Source of the DNA: Armatimonadota bacterium
GTDB taxonomy: Bacteria > Armatimonadota > Fimbriimonadia > Fimbriimonadales > Fimbriimonadaceae
Reading direction: 5' to 3'
DNA: 10,457 nt
Assembly (NCBI GenBank): GCA_023423495.1
Contig: JAFAFM010000144.1
Coordinates: forward strand, 1-10,457
This document shows, one piece after another, positions 5,937 to 10,457 of the stretch (within the stretch, counting starts at the first letter, position 1; each line of letters starts with the position of its first letter). Below the pieces are notes generated by a model. It saw only the letters and a program-made list of their open reading frames with translations, was not told the DNA's origin and made no database searches. The position numbers and the translations under genes are program-made.

Positions 5937-6785
5937 TCAGCCCATCAGGTTTTTGAGGTACGCGGCGAGCCTATATCCCGCATAGGCGACCCGTTTAGCG
6001 CTGGCCTCTTCGCACTTCTTAATGTAGTCAGCAGGCGGCGCTTCGTTCTCTTTGAGTCTGTAGACGAAATCCTTGGCAAGCCCAACGCTCTCTTGCGCCC
6101 AAGCTGTCGGGTCGATATTGGCGATGTTGCTCAACGTTGCCTGGGGATGCCGGGCTCGGATCGACGTCGCCAGGCGTAGAATCTCCGCCCTGTGATCCTT
6201 TGATAACGGCCTCGGAAAGGTGCCGAAGAGGTTGCCGCCCATATCCCACAAGGCATGCAAGTTCATCGGAGGACGTTCGAGCTGCTTGTGCTTCTCGATG
6301 GGAAGAATTTTGAACTCATTGCCTCCGCGGTCCCCCGCAGGAAGCTCGTCCGAATCGCGCGCCACGGCATGCATCGGCTGATGGACGTCGCCCACGAAAT
6401 GCATGATGTGTCGCAATGCCTCTGCCCGCTCTCGTGGATCACGTCGCTTATCGCGCAATACCTCACTAAATCGCTTCAGGGCAGTGAGAACATTGGGCTC
6501 GCCGGGCTTATTGTCGGTCGCTTTGCCATCCGTGCGGAAGTGAAAATTCACAAAGTGCCACGGTGCAGTTGCCGGAGTCTTGAAGTCATCGGCCCAGCAT
6601 GACGCGGTTAGAAAATCGTTGGTTTTGGGCTCTGCGTCCTGTTTCAAAAGCCATTCGCATTCGGCGACCAGCTTGGGGGACATGGTTTGACGGGCAATCT
6701 CGGCAATGACCATGTGACCGGTATCTTGCCAGGCCATGGCACTTCCGGCGATCAAAGCTGTACCGAGACAAAGGATGGCTCTCAT
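5937..6785 (-). CDS. Secreted S1/P1-type zinc-dependent nuclease
   Basis: The 282-residue protein has a signal peptide (1-18, cut after Ala-Met-Ala). The predicted mature protein begins with Trp19, which matters because P1 nuclease uses its N-terminal tryptophan as a zinc ligand. All nine zinc ligands of the family can be placed: Trp19, His24, Asp66 (SCWADD), His77 (PWHFVNFH), His129, Asp133 and His139 (HFVGDVHQPMH), His177 and Asp181 (LHALWD). The spacings agree with P1. S1/P1 enzymes bind three zinc ions and cut single-stranded DNA or RNA to 5'-nucleotides and may remove 3'-phosphates, so a nutrient-scavenging role outside the cytoplasm is likely. The ATG overlaps the mazG stop by four bases (ATGA), and an AAAGG Shine-Dalgarno-like sequence lies 8 bases upstream. 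I see no good terminator after it. Confidence 0.93.
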   Translation of the reverse strand: MRAILCLGTALIAGSAMAWQDTGHMVIAEIARQTMSPKLVAECEWLLKQDAEPKTNDFLTASCWADDFKTPATAPWHFVNFHFRTDGKATDNKPGEPNVLTALKRFSEVLRDKRRDPRERAEALRHIMHFVGDVHQPMHAVARDSDELPAGDRGGNEFKILPIEKHKQLERPPMNLHALWDMGGNLFGTFPRPLSKDHRAEILRLATSIRARHPQATLSNIANIDPTAWAQESVGLAKDFVYRLKENEAPPADYIKKCEEASAKRVAYAGYRLAAYLKNLMG

Positions 6786-7726
6786 TTGGCAAGCCTTTCC
6801 TTGGACTTACGCCAAAGGTGGTCCCACTCTTCCGGTGACAACTCAGAGAGCGGGCGGTCGGCTTCTTGCTCCATAAGGGTAAAGCGATCGCAAAAGCGGT
6901 TCAGCATCTTACGGAGGGCCTCTTCGGGTTCGACTTTGGCCCACCGGGCAATGTTCACCACGGTAAATAGCAGGTCTCCGATTTCGCTTTCGATTTCTGC
7001 CAAATCACCCTTCGCAATTGCCTGGCGCGTTTCCTCTTCCTCCTCGCGAAGCTTATCAAAGACGCCTTCGATGTCTTGCCACTCGAATCCCGCGCGCGCT
7101 GCCCGTTTGCTGACTTCGTGGGCACGAAGCAGCGATGCCATGCCTTTTGGAATGCCGGTCAAAACGGACTTTCGCTCAGCGCCCTTTTCCTGTCTCTTGA
7201 TTTGATCCCAATTTCGGAGGACTTCGTCAGCATCGGCCACGCTTAAATCCCCGAACACGTGAGGATGCCGTCGGACAAGTTTTTCCGTGATCAGTTGTGC
7301 GACTTGATCGATTCCCCAATCGGAATCTCGGGCCTCGATTTGACTGTGCATAAGGGGCTGAAGCAGAAGATCGCCCAATTCCTCTTTTAGCTTGGCGACG
7401 TCACCAGAATCGATCGCATCCAAGACCTCATAGGCCTCTTCGATCAAATACTTTTTAAGCGTGACGTGGGTTTGTTCGATATCCCAGGGACAGCCGCCCG
7501 GCCCCAATAACCGGTCGACGATGTGGACCAGATCGTACACCGGGCCACTTGTATCCGGGACGAGCAGAGTTCCTTCCGTAAGTGCGCCATCCACGGCCTT
7601 GACTTGGATTCCAGCGTCGACCAGCATTTGGAAGGAGTGGTGCTCGGGGTGGGTATGAAAAAGCGGTCCGTCCAATGAACGGACCGCTTCGACGGGATTC
7701 TTACCAATCCGGACAATTAAGACCAA
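6782..7726 (-). CDS. mazG: MazG nucleoside triphosphate pyrophosphohydrolase with an N-terminal extension
   Basis: The 314-residue protein holds two tandem MazG modules of the all-alpha NTP pyrophosphatase superfamily. The first (about 64-160) has GGCPWD, EEAYE (96-100) and EELGD (115-119). The second (about 195-300) has an EEEEETRQAI helix and SEIGD (247-251). The ExxE and ExxD acidic residues bind Mg and the enzyme hydrolyses NTPs to NMP plus PPi, removing damaged nucleotides or lowering (p)ppGpp. E. coli MazG is about 263 residues, so roughly 60 extra residues precede the core here. Their LFHTHPEHHSF...DAGIQVKAVD pattern recalls the segment linking the methylase and MazG domains in Bacillus YabN. 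The TTG start at 7726 lies 4 bases after the upstream stop, without a convincing Shine-Dalgarno sequence; an internal ATG at 7627 is an alternative. Confidence 0.92.
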   Translation of the reverse strand: MVLIVRIGKNPVEAVRSLDGPLFHTHPEHHSFQMLVDAGIQVKAVDGALTEGTLLVPDTSGPVYDLVHIVDRLLGPGGCPWDIEQTHVTLKKYLIEEAYEVLDAIDSGDVAKLKEELGDLLLQPLMHSQIEARDSDWGIDQVAQLITEKLVRRHPHVFGDLSVADADEVLRNWDQIKRQEKGAERKSVLTGIPKGMASLLRAHEVSKRAARAGFEWQDIEGVFDKLREEEEETRQAIAKGDLAEIESEIGDLLFTVVNIARWAKVEPEEALRKMLNRFCDRFTLMEQEADRPLSELSPEEWDHLWRKSKERLAK

Positions 7727-7729
7727 TGG

Positions 7730-8698
7730 CTAATTGCCGCCACCCTTCAGCGCTATGTCCTTCTTATAGGCTTCCATGAACCGCGCATAGGCATCGGCGA
7801 AGACCTTGTCCTTAATGTCGATGTTCGACTTGGCGCGCAGGTCGTACATTTCTTTGGCCACGTTGTTCTTAACAGCGCCCTTGTCGAGAAGCAGACGCTT
7901 CCTAACGTCTCGCTTCAGCTTGGCCGTCAATTCCATCTTCTTGGCTGCAGTGACGTCCTGGAGGAGGAATTTGACTTGGGCATCGCCAGTCTGAAGCCAG
8001 CCCGTGGTATCGCCAATCTTAACTTGATCCAGAGCTGCCTTCACGGTTTCGCTTAGCACGTTGAAGTTAAGATTTCCGAGTTCGCCACCAACTCCCTTGG
8101 TAACGTCTTCACTAAATTCTTTAGCGGTGTCGCTAAAGCTCTTGCCCGCCTTAAGCGCAGCATCGACTTTGGCGGCACCGTCCGCATCTCGGACTACGAT
8201 AACCGAAAGCTTAACCTTCTTCGGCGTTGTGTACATGGCCGGATTGGCCTTGTAGTGCTGCTCGATCTCTTGGTCGGTTACGTTTACGCCGGTGGTTGCG
8301 ACTTTGAACCGAGCAAGTTCGAGGCGGATGGTGTAACGGAGTTCAGCTTCCGATCGACCCGAGTTAAGCCAGTTTTCCAGCAGCTTGGGGTCATCAGCAA
8401 TTCGGTTCTTCAACTCATTCTCGACTTCTGGCTCGGTCGGGAAAACGCCTTTGTTTTTGGCCAGTTGGAGGATGAGACGCTCGGTAATCAACTGCTCGAT
8501 GGTGAGAAATCCGGGAGGGAACTCGGCCACGCCGGAGGACATCGGCTTGCCGACGCCCGATAGGTACTCCATTCGGTGGTAGTACTCCGTTCCTTTGATC
8601 TCTTCGCCGTTCACAACGACAACGGTCTTGTTCACGTCGACCTGTGCGGCGGAAAATGCCGCGATCGCAAGGGCGGCGGCGATGAATGGTAGTTTCAA
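7730..8698 (-). CDS. Exported SurA/PpiC-type peptidyl-prolyl cis-trans isomerase
   Basis: The 322-residue protein begins with a signal peptide (hydrophobic 5-15, likely cleaved near Ala17-Ala18). A SurA-N-like helical chaperone region follows (about 22-150; VNGEEIKGTEYYHRM, then LTIEQLITERLILQLAKNKG). A parvulin domain spans about 158-252, with KVKLSVIVV, FSDTAKEFSEDVTKGVGGELGNL and the closing KFLLQDV strand, and a helical tail ends the protein. Such proteins help exported and outer-membrane proteins fold; isomerase activity is inferred from the fold and may be weak or absent. The TTG start at 8698 is supported by a strong AGGAG (8706-8710) 7 bases upstream and by an intact signal peptide. 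mazG follows in the same frame after TAG and one codon. Confidence 0.88.
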   Translation of the reverse strand: MKLPFIAAALAIAAFSAAQVDVNKTVVVVNGEEIKGTEYYHRMEYLSGVGKPMSSGVAEFPPGFLTIEQLITERLILQLAKNKGVFPTEPEVENELKNRIADDPKLLENWLNSGRSEAELRYTIRLELARFKVATTGVNVTDQEIEQHYKANPAMYTTPKKVKLSVIVVRDADGAAKVDAALKAGKSFSDTAKEFSEDVTKGVGGELGNLNFNVLSETVKAALDQVKIGDTTGWLQTGDAQVKFLLQDVTAAKKMELTAKLKRDVRKRLLLDKGAVKNNVAKEMYDLRAKSNIDIKDKVFADAYARFMEAYKKDIALKGGGN

Positions 8699-8705
8699 AT
8701 CTTAT

Positions 8706-8710
8706 CTCCT
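8706..8710 (-). promoter_or_regulatory. Ribosome binding site deciding the TTG start of the isomerase gene
   Basis: AGGAG on the minus strand sits 7 bases before TTG at 8696-8698. No in-frame ATG occurs that would keep the signal peptide, so this site fixes the start. The remainder of the 75-base gap to etfA holds no clear promoter; TATACG upstream of this site is a weak -10 candidate without a matching -35. Confidence 0.75.
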
Positions 8711-8773
8711 ATGGATTGCTATGCGTATAAAGACGGCTCGAACGGCGTTTGGTATCTCCTCGCCCCACGATAA

Positions 8774-9667
8774 TTACTTGCCAATCTTCGCTCTGAATTC
8801 CGGAATGGCCACAAAGAGGTCAGCAACGAGTCCAAAGTCCGCAATGCCAAAAATTGGCGCATCCGGATCCTTGTTAATGGCGACGATCACCTTGGAATCC
8901 TTGATGCCGGCCATGTGCTGCGTGGAACCCGAAATGCCAGCCGCAATATAGAGGTCGGGTGCAACGATTTTTCCGGTCTGACCAACCTGAAGCTCGTTTG
9001 GCGCAATTCCCGAATCCACGGCGGCGCGGGTTGCGCCGACTGCTCCACCGAGGGCATCTGCCAAACCGCCGACCACAGACTCGAACGTCGCCGCATCCTT
9101 GAGTGGCCGACCGCCGCTCACCACAACCTTCGCTTGGCTGAGATCTGGGCGGGTGCTGCCCCGACTGGTAGTTCCGGTGCGCACGACTCGAGACGTTGCG
9201 TCTAGGGTGACAGATTCCGTAGCGGACGAGCCAGTGCGACTGGGCTGCGGGAAACCTGCCGGTCTGAATGTAATGACTACCGGCTCCGTAAGAACTTCGA
9301 CCGTGGCGATGATCGAACCGGCGACCATGGGTCGCTGGAATACAGTCGGGCTCTGGACTTGTAGAACATCGGTCACCATGGCTGCATCCAGCAAACCCGC
9401 GACGCGGGCCAGGACGTCCTTAGACCGCATGTTGGAAACGGAGGCAATGTGCGAGTAGCCGTCGCTAACCGTAGCAATCGCTTTGGCCAGACCGTCAGCT
9501 GCCGGCAGCTCCCCGAGACTTGCAACCTTGACGGTTTCTGCCCCCAGGTCCAAGTCGGGAGTGTCAGCAAGAGAGAGCACGTCGAAGGGAAGACCTAGCG
9601 CCTGCGCAAATCCAGCTGATTGCACCGCTTCCGAGGCTTCAAAGGCAACGATCAGAAGTCGGGACAT
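8774..9667 (-). CDS. etfA: Electron transfer flavoprotein alpha subunit
   Basis: The 297-residue subunit has the ETF alpha layout. An N-terminal alpha/beta domain (1-about 175) is followed by the conserved FAD-binding domain: VVVSGGR (181-187), GATRAAVDSG (211-220), QVGQTGKIVAPDLYIAAGISG (227-247), QHMAGIKDSKVIVAINKD (250-267) and APIFGIADFGLVADL (270-284). With EtfB it forms the heterodimer that carries electrons from acyl-CoA and related dehydrogenases to the quinone pool through ETF-quinone oxidoreductase. It is slightly shorter than many homologues (about 310-320), mainly in the N-terminal domain. The residue after SGGR is Pro, where many family members have Gly. The ATG at 9667 shares one base with the etfB stop (TAATG), and GAGG lies 9 bases upstream. 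Partner dehydrogenases are not in the window. Confidence 0.96.
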   Translation of the reverse strand: MSRLLIVAFEASEAVQSAGFAQALGLPFDVLSLADTPDLDLGAETVKVASLGELPAADGLAKAIATVSDGYSHIASVSNMRSKDVLARVAGLLDAAMVTDVLQVQSPTVFQRPMVAGSIIATVEVLTEPVVITFRPAGFPQPSRTGSSATESVTLDATSRVVRTGTTSRGSTRPDLSQAKVVVSGGRPLKDAATFESVVGGLADALGGAVGATRAAVDSGIAPNELQVGQTGKIVAPDLYIAAGISGSTQHMAGIKDSKVIVAINKDPDAPIFGIADFGLVADLFVAIPEFRAKIGK

Positions 9668-10404
9668 TAAAGGACACCTCGCTCGCGAAGAGCAGAAACC
9701 AGTTCATCGACACTGGCCACCTTTCGACCCGCGGGCCTTGCCGGCGGCGCCTCGGCGCTTACTACGCGCGTCTTTGGCGCTTGGTTGACTGTCGCAGGTC
9801 GTTTCTCCAAGGGTTTGCTGCGAGCTTTAATAATTCCGGGAAGAGCAATGTAGCGGGGTTGATTCAATCTGAGGTCCGTCGTCACAACGGCGGGAAGCGG
9901 TACCTGTAGCGTCTCCTCACCCGAATCTGTTTCGCGCGTGACCATCGCAGACCCGCCAGTCAACTCGAGCTTTGAGGCAAACGTTGCCTGGGGCCAATCA
10001 AGTTTCGCGGCAAGCATCTGGGCGGCCTGATTGTTGTCGTCGTCGGTGGCTTGCTTGCCCATCAGGATCAAATCAGGTTTCAACTCGTCGGCGAGCGCTT
10101 TCAGCTCGGCTGCAACACCCGGAGAATCTAGAGTAGCGGATATCTCGACCAAAATGGCTTTATCAGCGCCGATTGCCAGGGCTTTTCGAAGCTGCTCCTC
10201 GGAGTCGGCCACTCCAATTGAAACCACCGTGATCTCAATAGAGGGATCTTTTTCTTTCTGCTGGACAGCTTCCTCAACCGCAATCTCATCGAAAGGGTTG
10301 ATCTCGAACTTCTGTCCAGTGGTGTCGATGCCTGATCCGTCAGACAACGGGCGCACTTTTGCATAAGGGTCGACGACCCGCTTTATTGGTACAAGGATTT
10401 TCAT
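9667..10404 (-). CDS. etfB: Electron transfer flavoprotein beta subunit
   Basis: The 245-residue product starts MKILVPIKRVVD, the usual ETF beta N-terminus. It continues with INPFDEIAVEEAVQ (about 35-48), ALAIGADKAILVE (75-87), the nucleotide-binding segment MGKQATDDDNNQ (115-126) that holds AMP in non-bifurcating ETFs, and the signature VTTDLRLNQPRYIALPGIIKARSKPLE near 174-200. A Pro/Ala-rich linker and a short helix end the protein. It pairs with EtfA, encoded directly downstream. I chose ATG at 10404 over an in-frame TTG at 10431 because it begins at the conserved N-terminus, although neither has a good Shine-Dalgarno sequence. The frame stays open to the window edge, so a longer form cannot be excluded by sequence alone. 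Confidence 0.95.
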   Translation of the reverse strand: MKILVPIKRVVDPYAKVRPLSDGSGIDTTGQKFEINPFDEIAVEEAVQQKEKDPSIEITVVSIGVADSEEQLRKALAIGADKAILVEISATLDSPGVAAELKALADELKPDLILMGKQATDDDNNQAAQMLAAKLDWPQATFASKLELTGGSAMVTRETDSGEETLQVPLPAVVTTDLRLNQPRYIALPGIIKARSKPLEKRPATVNQAPKTRVVSAEAPPARPAGRKVASVDELVSALRERGVL

Positions 10405-10414
10405 AGGTGACGCG

Positions 10415-10456
10415 ACTGGCTGCTTGGGCAAAATGCCAGTGTTGGGATGTGCCCAA
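10415..10456. repeat. Overlapping inverted repeats upstream of etfB
   Basis: Three inverted repeats overlap in the 53 bases before etfB: ACTGGC (10415-10420) with GCCAGT (10435-10440), TTGGGCA (10424-10430) with TGCCCAA (10450-10456), and TTGGG (10442-10446) with CCCAA (10452-10456). The second and third compete for the same arm and the first crosses the second, so alternative folds are possible. It may be part of a leader, an operator or the end of an upstream unit lying outside the window. Confidence 0.35.
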
Positions 10457-10457
10457 T

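Noticed and set aside
10405-10431. TTG start for etfB giving nine extra residues
   Set aside because: The extra residues precede the conserved family N-terminus and no ribosome binding site supports the TTG; ATG at 10404 is preferred.
1-10457. Mobile element, CRISPR, toxin-antitoxin or defence island
   Set aside because: I saw no transposase, integrase, terminal repeats, spaced direct repeats or known defence domains. MazG here is the two-domain housekeeping type, not part of a mazEF pair.

Overview
The window is a compact bacterial chromosome segment with base composition a little above half G+C. Eleven complete protein genes and the first codons of a twelfth all lie on the minus strand, so transcription runs from high to low coordinates. 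I see no tRNA, rRNA, CRISPR array, insertion sequence or integrase. The longest stretch without a gene is 144 bases (5793-5936), which is the flagellin control region. The protein set suggests a flagellated diderm with respiratory metabolism: flagellin, a lipoprotein with a BON domain, a SurA/PpiC-type exported chaperone, a periplasmic thioredoxin-like protein and an electron transfer flavoprotein. I cannot name the taxon. A poorly sampled phylum such as Armatimonadota is only a guess.

Layout in transcription order. (1) etfB-etfA (10404-8774) encode the two subunits of an electron transfer flavoprotein, with stop and start sharing one base. (2) A peptidyl-prolyl isomerase, MazG and an S1/P1 nuclease (8698-5937) are packed with a 3-base gap and a 4-base overlap. 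They combine secreted-protein folding, NTP sanitation and extracytoplasmic nucleic acid degradation. (3) A single flagellin gene (5792-4341) has its own terminator and a structured leader containing a FliA-like promoter, a palindrome at the predicted transcription start and two GGA motifs placed like CsrA sites. (4) parB, a GNAT acetyltransferase and a nitrilase-superfamily amidohydrolase (4238-1907) are joined by 4-base stop/start overlaps. (5) A TlpA-like thioredoxin protein (1867-533) ends in a strong bidirectional terminator. (6) A BON lipoprotein (416-75) precedes a truncated gene at the left edge that has a near-ideal -10 element and Shine-Dalgarno sequence.

Most genes are housekeeping types with clear motifs, and I see no undescribed defence or mobile system. 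The most interesting points are the flagellin leader, the parB gene without parA but coupled to a split version of the YhcX-type acetyltransferase/amidohydrolase, the MazG N-terminal extension resembling a remnant of the YabN linker, and the heavy use of non-ATG starts (6 of 11 complete genes: GTG three times, TTG three times).
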